From: Agrococcus beijingensis
Lineage (GTDB): Bacteria; Actinomycetota; Actinomycetes; Actinomycetales; Microbacteriaceae
Assembly: GCF_030758955.1 (NCBI RefSeq)
Contig: NZ_CP132360.1
Span: 452,218-516,217 of the forward strand
Direction of reading: 5' to 3'
Length of the DNA stretch: 64,000 nucleotides
The notes below the pieces were generated by a model, which was not told where the DNA came from, made no database searches, and was given only the letters and a program-made list of their open reading frames with translations. Within the stretch, counting starts at the first letter, position 1; every line of letters starts with the position of its first letter. Both the position numbers and the translations under genes were made by a program. Of this stretch, positions 34,776-42,577 are shown piece by piece.

Positions 34776-36008
34776 GTGGCCGAGCAGCACCGCGTCGAGG
34801 TGTGGGGCATCCTCAACGTCACCCCCGACTCGTTCAGCGACGGCGGCCGCTACGTCGACGCCGGCGCGGCGATCGCGCACGCGCGACGGATGCGCGCGCA
34901 GGGCGCCGACGTGATCGACGTCGGCGGCGAATCGACCCGGCCCGGTGCGACGCCGCTCGACCCCGCGGAGGAGCAGGCCCGGATCCTGCCGGTCGTGCGC
35001 GAGCTCGCGCGCGAGGGCATCCGCGTCTCGGTCGACACCGTCCACGCCTCCACCGCCCGCGCCGTGGTGGCGGCCGGCGCCGAGATCGTCAACGACGTGA
35101 CGGCGGGGGAGCACGACCCCGACATGCTGGCGGCGGTCGCCGAGACCGGTGCCCGCGTGGTGCTGATGCACTCCCGCGGCATCGACGTGACGCTCGACAC
35201 AGAGTACGACGACGTCGCGCGCGACGTGCGCCGCCACCTCAAAGGCCGCGTCGATGCCGCCGTCGCGGCGGGCATCCCGCTCGAGCGCATCATCCTCGAC
35301 CCCGGCTTCGGCTTCTCGAAGGGCGCCGACGACAACTGGCGGCTGCTCGCCGGGCTGGGCGAGGTGCAGTCGCTCGGCGCGCCAGTGCTCGTCGGCACGA
35401 GCCGCAAGCGGTTCCTCGGCGAGCTCGTGCCGGATGGCGCCCCCGCGGCGGAGCGGGATGCCGCCACCGCCGCCACCTCGCTGCTGGCGGGCCAGTTCGG
35501 CGCCGCTGCCGTGCGTGTGCACGACGTGGCCTCGACCGTCGCCGCGCTGCGCGCGCTCGAGCGCACGAACCAGGCGGTCGCCGAGCGCGCGGGCGAGCCC
35601 GACTGGCGGATCGACCTCGACGCGGCGGCGAGCCAGCCGCGCCTCGCTGCGATCGAGCTCACCGGCGTCCGCGCGTTCGGCCACCACGGCGTGCTGCCCG
35701 AGGAGCGCAGGGACGGCCAGGCGTTCGTCGTCGACGTGCGCCTCGAGATCGACGCGACCGACGCCATCCGCGACGACGACGTGGCCGGCACGGTGCACTA
35801 CGGCGAGCTCGCCGAGCAGCTCGCGGCGACGGTCGCGGGCGATCCGGTCGACCTCATCGAGACGCTGGCCGAGCGGCTCGCCGACGTCTGCCTCTCGCAC
35901 CCGCGCGTGCGGCACGCATCCGTCACGGTCCACAAGCCCAGCGCACCGATCGGCGTGCCCTTCGGCGATGTCGCCGTCACGGTGCACCGCCGGGCTCGCC
36001 GCCGATGA
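34776..36008 (+). CDS. folP: fused dihydropteroate synthase - dihydroneopterin aldolase
   Basis: 410 residues, about 125 longer than FolP alone. Residues 1-275: DHPS barrel with NVTPDSFSDGGRYVD, VIDVGGESTRPGA and LVGTSRKRFLG. Residues 285-410: FolB with LTGVRAFGHHGVLPEERRDGQ (GxxGxxxxE-like) and DLIETLAERLADVCL. One frame runs through both without a stop, joined by a linker near 275-285. The two domains catalyse non-consecutive steps on either side of FolK, whose gene follows with an ATGA overlap. The GTG start has GCGGAGG 6 nt upstream. Confidence 0.95.
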   Translation: MAEQHRVEVWGILNVTPDSFSDGGRYVDAGAAIAHARRMRAQGADVIDVGGESTRPGATPLDPAEEQARILPVVRELAREGIRVSVDTVHASTARAVVAAGAEIVNDVTAGEHDPDMLAAVAETGARVVLMHSRGIDVTLDTEYDDVARDVRRHLKGRVDAAVAAGIPLERIILDPGFGFSKGADDNWRLLAGLGEVQSLGAPVLVGTSRKRFLGELVPDGAPAAERDAATAATSLLAGQFGAAAVRVHDVASTVAALRALERTNQAVAERAGEPDWRIDLDAAASQPRLAAIELTGVRAFGHHGVLPEERRDGQAFVVDVRLEIDATDAIRDDDVAGTVHYGELAEQLAATVAGDPVDLIETLAERLADVCLSHPRVRHASVTVHKPSAPIGVPFGDVAVTVHRRARRR

Positions 36009-36520
36009 GGCTCGCCCTCGAGCGGCGCGCGGTGCTGTCGCTCGGCTCGAACCTCGGCGACCGGGTCGCGACGATCGGCGCAGCGCTGCGGGCGCTCGAG
36101 GCGATCGACGGCATCCGCGTGCTCGAGCGCTCGAGCGCGTGGGAGTCGCCCTCCTGGCACCCGGACGGCGAGGGGCTGCAACCCGACTACGTCAACGTCG
36201 TCGCGATCATCGGTACCGTGCTCGAGCCGCTCGACCTGCTCGACGCGACGCAGGCGGTGGAGGTCGCGCTCGGCCGCGACCGCACCGCAGGGCCGGCCGC
36301 GGAGCGCTACGCGGCGCGCACCATCGACATCGACATCGTCGCGATCGGCGACCTGGTGCTCGACGACGAGCGGCTCACCCTGCCGCACCCTCGCGCCCAC
36401 GAGCGGCAGTTCGTGCTGCAGCCGTGGATCGAGGTCGACCCGGGCGCGACCCTGCCCGAGCACGGCTCGATCGCCGAGCTGGCCGACTACGTCGACGGCG
36501 ACGCCTGGAAGCTCGCGTGA
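36005..36520 (+). CDS. folK: 2-amino-4-hydroxy-6-hydroxymethyldihydropteridine pyrophosphokinase
   Basis: 171 residues. AVLSLGSNLGDRVATI (substrate loop), SSAWESPSW, and the metal/substrate signature RTIDIDIVAIGDLVLDDERLTLPHPRAHER. It pyrophosphorylates 6-hydroxymethyldihydropterin between the FolB and FolP reactions. The start overlaps the folP-folB stop and its own stop overlaps the DUF3180 start, so the block is tightly coupled. Confidence 0.96.
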   Translation: MRLALERRAVLSLGSNLGDRVATIGAALRALEAIDGIRVLERSSAWESPSWHPDGEGLQPDYVNVVAIIGTVLEPLDLLDATQAVEVALGRDRTAGPAAERYAARTIDIDIVAIGDLVLDDERLTLPHPRAHERQFVLQPWIEVDPGATLPEHGSIAELADYVDGDAWKLA

Positions 36521-36987
36521 AGCGCACCAGCGCGCTCACGATCGCGCTGCTGCTCGTCGGCTCCGCGTCGGGCGCGTGGATCGTCGAGGCGATGCTGGTC
36601 ACGAGCGGCCGCGCGGCATTCGTCGCACCCCTGACGCTCGGCCCGGCGCTCGTGCTGCTGGCGACCGTGCTGCTGCTGCTCGCGTGGCCCGTGCGGCAGG
36701 CCGCGCGCGGCAGGCGGCGCATCGACTACCGGCACGCCACGAGCGTGCTCGGCCTCGCCAAGGCGTCGTCGCTCGTCGGCGCCATCGTCGCGGGCGCGGC
36801 GCTCGGCGGGCTGGCGTTCTTCGCCAGCCGCAGCGTCGTGATCGGCGAGACGCTGCTCGCCCTGGGCGTCGCCGCAGCCGGCGCCCTCGTGCAGCTCGTC
36901 GCCGGACTCCTCGCCGAGCACTGGTGCGTGCTGCCGCCCGACGACGAGGAGACCGTGCCGACGGCCTCCGCGCCCGGGCCGGCCTGA
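36517..36987 (+). CDS. DUF3180 membrane protein
   Basis: 156 residues with four hydrophobic helices (ALTIALLLVGSASGAWIVEAM, LTLGPALVLLATVLLLLAWPV, VGAIVAGAALGGLAFFAS, ETLLALGVAAAGALVQLVAGLL) and an acidic C-terminus. DUF3180 genes follow folK in many actinobacteria; the function is not known. The GTG start overlaps the folK stop. It ends the folate cluster. Confidence 0.85.
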   Translation: MKRTSALTIALLLVGSASGAWIVEAMLVTSGRAAFVAPLTLGPALVLLATVLLLLAWPVRQAARGRRRIDYRHATSVLGLAKASSLVGAIVAGAALGGLAFFASRSVVIGETLLALGVAAAGALVQLVAGLLAEHWCVLPPDDEETVPTASAPGPA

Positions 36988-37029
36988 CGCATCCGCACCG
37001 CATGGCGGCTCGGTGGAAGGGGCGCGTGC

Positions 37030-37052
37030 CCGACGCCCGGGACGGGCGTCGG
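37030..37052 (+). terminator. hairpin after the folate cluster
   Basis: CCGACGCCC, 5-nt loop, GGGCGTCGG: a 9-bp perfect stem 43 bp past the DUF3180 stop, without a T-tract. Confidence 0.5.
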
Positions 37053-37064
37053 CGCTGGCGTCGC

Positions 37065-37090
37065 GCGAGAGGTCCGAAAGGACCCCTCGC
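37065..37090 (-). terminator. hairpin after the LCP gene
   Basis: GCGAGAGGTCC, loop GAAA, GGACCCCTCGC: an 11-bp stem with one A-C mismatch, starting 16 bp beyond the stop of the convergent minus-strand LCP gene. Confidence 0.6.
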
Positions 37091-37105
37091 CATAGCTCCA
37101 GCGCG

Positions 37106-38110
37106 CTACCGCTCGGGGGCTGGTGCGAAGCCGCTCATCGACTCCTCGTCGAACGCCGTGCGGATGGCTTCGACCCCCTCCCAGTTGACGTAGACGACCG
37201 ACTGCGAGCCCTCCATGCCGGTGCCGAGCGTCGGCATCGTGAAGGTCTGGATGCGCGAGGAGTCGAGCTGCGCCATCTGCGATGCGAGGTCGTAGACGAC
37301 CGGCAGCGAGAAGGTGTCGGTCGTGGCGATGTGCGGCGAGATCGTCGCGAAGAGGGTCGCCAACCGGTCGGGGTTGGTCAGGTTCTCGCGCGTCATCAGC
37401 TGCTCGATCGCACCCCGCAGCAGCGCCCGCTGGTTGTGGGCGCGCTGGTAGTCGCCGTCGCTGAAGGGGTAGCGGGCGCGCACGTAGGCGAGCGCCTCGT
37501 CGCCGTCGACCGTGATCTGCCCGGCCGGGTAGGAGAAGGCGCCCTCCGAGAAGGCGATGTCGTTCTGCAGGGTGACGCCTCCCAGCGCCGTGGTCAGATC
37601 CTTGAAGCCCTCGAAGTCGATCACCGCGACGTGGTCGAGGCGCTGGTCGATGATGCCCTCCACGGTCTGCACCATGAGCGGCACGCCGCCCAGCGCGAGC
37701 GCCGAGTTCACCTTGCGCAGGCCCGGGTGCCCGGGGATCTCGACCCACGAGTCGCGCATGATCGACATGATCTGCACCGTCTCGCGGTCGGGCGGGATGT
37801 GCGCGACGAGGATCGTGTCGGCGCGGTCGCCCAGGCCCGTCAGCAGCGAGCCGTCGCTGGCGCGCGAGTCGCTGCCCAGCAGCAGGATGTTGACGGGGGC
37901 GTTGGCGTTGCCCTCGACCGGCGCGACCGTCGGCCGCAGCGACTCGTCGGGGAACGCGGTCTCGATGGTCTCGACCTGCTGCAGCGAGGGGTTCACCCGC
38001 AGGAAGTACCACCCGATGGCGGCGAGCAGGGCCAGGACCACGACGCCGACGATGCCGACGGAGATCCAGCGGCCGACGTGCTTCTTGCGCTTCTCGGTCT
38101 CTGGCTTCAC
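37106..38110 (-). CDS. LytR-CpsA-Psr (LCP) family wall glycopolymer ligase
   Basis: 334 residues: basic cytoplasmic N-terminus, one membrane helix (WISVGIVGVVVLALLAAIGWYFL), then an LCP domain with NILLLGSDSRA, IMSIMRDSWVEIPG, and ALAYVRARYPFSDGDYQRAHNQRALL carrying the conserved Asp/Arg residues that bind the polyprenyl-pyrophosphate substrate. It transfers a secondary polymer to peptidoglycan outside the membrane. The GTG start lies 6 nt after GATACT on the minus strand, a leaderless layout. The C-terminal residues FDEESMSGFAPAPER are short; no LytR_C domain is fused. Confidence 0.92.
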   Translation of the reverse strand: MKPETEKRKKHVGRWISVGIVGVVVLALLAAIGWYFLRVNPSLQQVETIETAFPDESLRPTVAPVEGNANAPVNILLLGSDSRASDGSLLTGLGDRADTILVAHIPPDRETVQIMSIMRDSWVEIPGHPGLRKVNSALALGGVPLMVQTVEGIIDQRLDHVAVIDFEGFKDLTTALGGVTLQNDIAFSEGAFSYPAGQITVDGDEALAYVRARYPFSDGDYQRAHNQRALLRGAIEQLMTRENLTNPDRLATLFATISPHIATTDTFSLPVVYDLASQMAQLDSSRIQTFTMPTLGTGMEGSQSVVYVNWEGVEAIRTAFDEESMSGFAPAPER

Positions 38111-38222
38111 GAATCGAGTATCCCAGACCGCGCCGTCAGCCTCCCCGGGCTAGCCTGGACAGCGCCGGATGCGAACCGCCGGAGCATCGACACCGCCGGC
38201 GCGCCGGCGAGCAGGAGGAACC

Positions 38223-38717
38223 GTGGCCGAGCGCCTGGACGTCGCCGGGGAGTGGCAGCGCATCAGCATGCGCTACGCGATCGTCGAGTCGATCGGCTCC
38301 GTCATCGGGTGGGCGATCGTCGCCGCCGGCGCGACGATCCCGATCTGGTTCGCCAACGACAGCTCGCTGCCGTGGTGGGGGTGGCTGCCGCTCGCCGCCG
38401 CGGGGCTGTTCGCGATCCTCGCCGTCGTCTTCGCGTTCCTGCGCACCCGCACGATCGGCTACCTGCAGCGCCCCGACGACCTGCTGGTGCGCCGCGGCAT
38501 GCTCTTCCGTCGCTTCGTCGCGGTGCCGTACGGCCGCATGCAGATCGTCGACATCACGCAGGGGCCGATCGAGCGGATGTTCGGGCTCAAGTCGTTGAAG
38601 TTCGTCACCGCGGCCGCGTCCAGCGCCATCACCATCCCCGGCATGCCGGGCTCCTCGGCCGAGGAGCTGCGCGACCGCCTGGTCGCGGTCTCCGAATCGC
38701 GACGGGCCGGCCTGTGA
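38223..38717 (+). CDS. bacterial PH domain (bPH2, YdbS-like) membrane protein
   Basis: 164 residues. Two helices (VIGWAIVAAGATIPIWF, WLPLAAAGLFAILAVVFAFL) then the bPH2 module DDLLVRRGMLFRRFVAVPYGRMQIVDITQGPIERMFGLKSLKFVTAA. The GTG start is fixed by AGGAGGAACC. Its stop overlaps the start of a larger bPH2 protein, the usual YdbS-YdbT pair. A membrane-protein assembly or envelope role is inferred; B. subtilis YdbST is linked to resistance to antimicrobial peptides. Confidence 0.88.
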   Translation: MAERLDVAGEWQRISMRYAIVESIGSVIGWAIVAAGATIPIWFANDSSLPWWGWLPLAAAGLFAILAVVFAFLRTRTIGYLQRPDDLLVRRGMLFRRFVAVPYGRMQIVDITQGPIERMFGLKSLKFVTAAASSAITIPGMPGSSAEELRDRLVAVSESRRAGL

Positions 38718-40852
38718 CCGACGCCCCGCGCCCCCAGGCTCCGCCGCCCGGCTGGGCCGGCCAGCAGCCGCAGCCGTCGCCGGGCTGGCAGGCGGGGCCC
38801 GTGCCGACGCATCCGCCCGCCCCCGCGCAGCCGCCTGGGCCCGCGCCGCAGCAGGGCTTCGCGCCGCAGCCTGGGCTCGGGCCGCAGCCTGGGTTCGGGC
38901 CGCAGCCTGGGTTCGGGCCGCAGCCTGGGTTCGGGCCGCAGCAGGGCTTCCCGCCGCCCAGCGCGCCCGGCGCGGCCCGGCAGGCGCGCGCGAAGGCGAT
39001 CGAGCTCGTCGACGGGGAGTGGCACCGGCTGCACCCGGCCACGCCGCTGCTGCGCGGCGGCCTGGCGCTCATCATCTTCCTCGGCATCCTGTTCTCGGTC
39101 TTCCGCGACCGGCTGATCGCCACGTTCGTGCCCGACTCGTTCGAGGGCGACTTCGGCGACGACCCCTTCGGCGACTTCCTGCTCGATCAGCTGCTGTGGG
39201 TGACGCTGGGCGTGATCGGCTTCGTGCTGCTCTGCATCGCGCTGTTCTACGCCGCCTGGCGGGTGCACCGGTTCCGCATCACCGGCGACGCGGTCGAGGT
39301 CGAGCAGGGCATCCTGGTCAAGAAGCACCGGCGCGCGCCGCTCGCCCGCATCCAGGCGATCAACGTGCAGAAGCCGTGGTTCGCGCGCCTGCTGGGCGCG
39401 TGCAAGTTCGAGATCCAGCAGGCCGGCGCCGACTCGAACGTCGACCTCAACTACCTGAGCTCGTCGGTGGCGGATGCGCTGCGGTACGAGATCATGAACC
39501 GCGCGTCGGGCAGGTCGGCGGCAGACGCCCAGCGGCTCGCGGCCGAGCGCGAGGCGGCAGGCGGCCACGGCGTCGTCGACGAGCTCCTGCGTCCGGACGC
39601 CGAGATCGCGTTCCTCGCGCCCGACTCGCTCGTGCGGATCCCGGCGCAGCGCATCGCGCTCTCGTCGCTGCTCGACGGCTGGATCGTCTGGGGTCTGCTC
39701 TACCTGGTCGGCACGCTCGTGCTCATCGTCGGCTTCGCGCAGTTCTGGGCGGTCTTCGCGCTGCTGCCGGCGGCGGTCGCGGCGCTCGCGGGCGCCATGC
39801 GCTCGCTGGGCGCCAAGCTGCGCTACTCGATCGCGGCGACGCCCGACGGCATCCGCCTCGCCTATGGACTCGCCTCGACGACCACCGACGTCATCCCGCC
39901 CGGGCGCATCTTCGCGCTGCAGATCAAGCAGCCGCTGCTGTGGCGGCCGTTCGGCTGGTGGCAGGTGACCGTGACGCGGGCGGGCAGCAAGAAGAGCGAC
40001 GGCACCTCCGGCGACGCGCAGCGCAACCAGATGGCGAGCTTCCTGCTGCCGGTGGGCGACCTGCGCGACGTGCGCACCGTCGTGGGCCTGGTGCTGCCGG
40101 AGCTCGCGCACTCGCCGCTGGTCGACCAGGGGCTGCTCGGGCAGGCGCCCGACGCGTTCGTCACGAGCCCGCCGCGCGCGCGGGCGTTCCGCTGGTTCTC
40201 GCTGCGCCGCAACGGCTTCCACGTGCACGACGCCGCGTTCCTGCTGCGCCGCGGCCGCATCTGGCGGTCGCTGCAGATCGTGCCGCAGGCGCGCGTGCAG
40301 TCTGTCGCGATCCAGCAGGGGCCGATCTACGGCATGGCGCGGCTGGCGCACGTGCAGTTCCACGTGCCCGACACGGTGCTTTCGCCGGGGCTGGGCGCGA
40401 TCGATCAGCGCGACGCGCAGACGCTCTTCGAGCACGCGATGCGCACGGTCAAGGTCGGCATCGACCGGGATGCGTCGGAGTCGTGGGCGGCGTCGCTGTC
40501 GCGTCACGCGGTGCTCGAGACCGCGCCCGCGGTGCAGGACGGCCTGATGCCGGTGCCGCAGCCCGGCGTGCAGCCGCAGCAGCAGGCGTGGCCGCAGCAG
40601 CCGTCCTGGCCGCAGCGGTCGGGCGCGCCGCAGCAGCCTGCCGTGCAGCAGCCGTGGCCGGCGCAGCCGCCGACGCAGCAGCCCTGGCCGCAGCCCCGGC
40701 AGCAGCAGTGGCAGGGTCAGCCGCAGCAGCAGCCGTGGCAGGGCCAAGCCCCGCAGCAGCCGTGGCAGGGCCAAGCCCCGCAGCAGCCGGCCGAGCAGGC
40801 CGCGCCGCCGCAGCACGACCCGCGCTGGCAGCCGCCGCGCCAGCAGCCGTGA
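38714..40852 (+). CDS. large bPH2 (YdbT-like) membrane protein with Q/P-rich tails
   Basis: 712 residues. The N-terminal 90 residues are Pro/Gln/Gly-rich with QPGFGP repeats; the core (about 95-570) has several membrane helices and three bPH2 modules (VEQGILVKKHRRAPLARIQAINV; LAYGLASTTTDVIPPGRIFALQI; LLRRGRIWRSLQIVPQARVQSV). The last 120 residues are Gln/Trp/Pro-rich with a repeated WQGQAPQQP unit. The GTG start overlaps the stop of the small bPH2 gene. The low-complexity ends are unusual for YdbT and could mediate cytoplasmic contacts. Confidence 0.88.
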   Translation: MTDAPRPQAPPPGWAGQQPQPSPGWQAGPVPTHPPAPAQPPGPAPQQGFAPQPGLGPQPGFGPQPGFGPQPGFGPQQGFPPPSAPGAARQARAKAIELVDGEWHRLHPATPLLRGGLALIIFLGILFSVFRDRLIATFVPDSFEGDFGDDPFGDFLLDQLLWVTLGVIGFVLLCIALFYAAWRVHRFRITGDAVEVEQGILVKKHRRAPLARIQAINVQKPWFARLLGACKFEIQQAGADSNVDLNYLSSSVADALRYEIMNRASGRSAADAQRLAAEREAAGGHGVVDELLRPDAEIAFLAPDSLVRIPAQRIALSSLLDGWIVWGLLYLVGTLVLIVGFAQFWAVFALLPAAVAALAGAMRSLGAKLRYSIAATPDGIRLAYGLASTTTDVIPPGRIFALQIKQPLLWRPFGWWQVTVTRAGSKKSDGTSGDAQRNQMASFLLPVGDLRDVRTVVGLVLPELAHSPLVDQGLLGQAPDAFVTSPPRARAFRWFSLRRNGFHVHDAAFLLRRGRIWRSLQIVPQARVQSVAIQQGPIYGMARLAHVQFHVPDTVLSPGLGAIDQRDAQTLFEHAMRTVKVGIDRDASESWAASLSRHAVLETAPAVQDGLMPVPQPGVQPQQQAWPQQPSWPQRSGAPQQPAVQQPWPAQPPTQQPWPQPRQQQWQGQPQQQPWQGQAPQQPWQGQAPQQPAEQAAPPQHDPRWQPPRQQP
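38861..38948 (+). repeat. 18-bp in-frame tandem repeat
   Basis: Four copies of an 18-bp unit (CAGCCTGGGTTCGGGCCG and one-base variants) encode QPGFGP repeats in the N-terminal low-complexity region. Copy changes would keep the frame. Confidence 0.85.
40730..40783 (+). repeat. 27-bp in-frame tandem repeat
   Basis: Two identical 27-bp copies encode QPWQGQAPQ in the C-terminal Gln-rich tail of the large bPH2 protein. Perfect DNA identity suggests recent duplication. Confidence 0.85.
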
Positions 40853-41556
40853 GCGAGCGCGCGAAGCCGGGCCGGCTCGGCGTCGGCATCATCGGTGCGG
40901 GCCGCGTCGGCCCGGTGCTGGGTGCCGCGCTCGCGGGCGCCGGCCACGCGATCGTCGGCATCGACGCCACCGGCGACGATGCGGTCGATCGCATCGAGGC
41001 CGTGCTGCCGGGCGCCCGCGTGCTCGACATCCCCACGATCGTCGAGCGCTCCGAGCTGGTGATCCTGGCGGTGCCGACCGACGAGCTGCCCGGCCTGGTC
41101 GCCGGCCTCGCCGCCACCGGCGCCTGGCAGCCGGGGCAGATCGTCGTGCACACCGCCGCAGAGCACGGCACCGCGGTGCTGCGGCCCGCCGCCGAGCGCG
41201 GCGCGATCCCCATCGCCCTGCACCCCGCGATGACGTTCACGGGCACCTCGCTCGACCTGACCCGGCTGCTCGAGTCGACCGTCGCGGTCACCGCGGCCGC
41301 GCCGGTGCTGCCGATCGGCCAGGCGCTCGCGGTCGAGATGGGCGCCGAGCCGATCGTCGTCGACGAGGCCGACCGCCCGGCCTACGCCGAGGCGGTCGCG
41401 GCCGCGCGCGACTTCGCCGAGGGCATCGTCGCGCAGGCGCTGCGGCAGCTGCACGAGATCGGCGTCGAGCGGCCTTCGCGCGTCATCGGCGGCGTCGTCC
41501 GCACCGCGGTCGAGTCGGCGCTCGCGCGCTACCCCGACCCGCCCATCGAGCCCTGA
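40849..41556 (+). CDS. Rossmann-like/DUF2520 oxidoreductase, possible ketopantoate reductase (PanG-type)
   Basis: 235 residues. GxGxxG motif VGIIGAGRVGPVLGAALAGAGH, then SELVILAVPTDELPGLVAGL, IVVHTAAEHGTAVL, HPAMTFTG and the C-terminal DUF2520 helical part (AVAAARDFAEGIVAQALRQLHEIGVERP). DUF2520 proteins next to panC are common in actinobacteria, and PanG-type ketopantoate reductases belong to this kind of fold, so NADPH-dependent pantoate formation is plausible but not proven. The GTG overlaps the bPH2 stop; panC follows after 64 bp. Confidence 0.75.
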   Translation: MSERAKPGRLGVGIIGAGRVGPVLGAALAGAGHAIVGIDATGDDAVDRIEAVLPGARVLDIPTIVERSELVILAVPTDELPGLVAGLAATGAWQPGQIVVHTAAEHGTAVLRPAAERGAIPIALHPAMTFTGTSLDLTRLLESTVAVTAAAPVLPIGQALAVEMGAEPIVVDEADRPAYAEAVAAARDFAEGIVAQALRQLHEIGVERPSRVIGGVVRTAVESALARYPDPPIEP

Positions 41557-41620
41557 GCGATCGCCCGGGCGACGCGCACGTGGCGCCGCGGTGCACGACG
41601 CGACCCTAGGCTTGGTGACC

Positions 41621-42493
41621 ATGCAGCCCCAGGCAGGCCAGAGCATCCGCACCCTCACGACGATCGAGGCGGTGCGCGAGCTGGTGGCGAGCGCGCGCGC
41701 CGAGGGCAAGCGGATCGCGCTCGTGCCGACCATGGGCGCGCTGCACGCCGGGCATGTCGAGCTCGTGCGCACCGCCACCGAGCACGCCGACCTGGTGATC
41801 GCGTCGATCTTCGTCAACCCGATGCAGTTCGGACCGCACGAGGATCTCGACCGCTACCCGCGCACGCCCGACGCCGACATCGACGCGCTCGCCGCGCTCG
41901 GCATCGGCGCCGTCTTCATGCCGACGGTCGGCGAGATGTTCCCCGACGGCGGCCGCAGCGCCACGATCGTCTCCGCCGGTCACCTGGGCACCGTGCTCGA
42001 GGGCCGCAGCCGCCCCGGCCACTACGACGGCGTGCTGACGGTCGTCACCAAGCTGTTCTCGATCGTGCAGCCCGACGTCGCCGTCTTCGGCGAGAAGGAC
42101 GGCCAGCAGCTGTTCCTCGTGCGCCGCATGGTGCGCGACCTGAACCTGCCGCTCGCGATCGTCGGCGTGCCCACCGTGCGCGAGCCCGACGGCCTCGCCC
42201 TGTCGAGCCGCAACCGCATGCTGCAGACCGGCGAGCGCCGCGACGCGCTCGCCCTCTGGCGCGCGCTCGAGGCCGCCGGCGCGAACGCCGACCGCGGCGT
42301 CGAGGCGATGCTCGCGGCGGCGCAGGGCGTGCTGCAGGACGACACCGGCGTGCAGCTCGACTACCTCGCGATCGTCGACCCGCGCACCTTCGCGTTCGCG
42401 AACGACGCCCACCACGGCCCCGTGCAGGTGCTGGTCGCGGCGCGCGTCGGCGGCGTGCGCCTCATCGACAACGCGATCTACAGCGTTCCCTGA
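41621..42493 (+). CDS. panC: pantoate--beta-alanine ligase
   Basis: 290 residues. HIGH-type motif VPTMGALHAGHVELV, IFVNPMQFGPHEDLDRYPRT, GRSRPGHYDGVLTVVTKLF, FGEKDGQQLFLVRRM (Q-L in the usual KDxQQ) and LALSSRNRML. It condenses pantoate with beta-alanine at the cost of ATP to give pantothenate. TAGGCT (41607-41612) sits 8 nt upstream of the ATG with no ribosome site. The preceding DUF2520 protein may supply its substrate. Confidence 0.96.
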   Translation: MQPQAGQSIRTLTTIEAVRELVASARAEGKRIALVPTMGALHAGHVELVRTATEHADLVIASIFVNPMQFGPHEDLDRYPRTPDADIDALAALGIGAVFMPTVGEMFPDGGRSATIVSAGHLGTVLEGRSRPGHYDGVLTVVTKLFSIVQPDVAVFGEKDGQQLFLVRRMVRDLNLPLAIVGVPTVREPDGLALSSRNRMLQTGERRDALALWRALEAAGANADRGVEAMLAAAQGVLQDDTGVQLDYLAIVDPRTFAFANDAHHGPVQVLVAARVGGVRLIDNAIYSVP

Positions 42494-42577
42494 CGGCCGC
42501 ATCCGCCCGCTCGTCGATCGCAGCCCGTCGGTGAGGACGAGGTGGCGGATGCGTCGGCGCCGGTAGGATCGGACGTC

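Noticed and set aside
38861-40783. Regular repeats resembling a CRISPR or phase-variable array
   Set aside because: The units are 18 and 27 bp, contiguous, in frame and without spacers; they encode low-complexity protein. Multiples of three cannot switch the frame.
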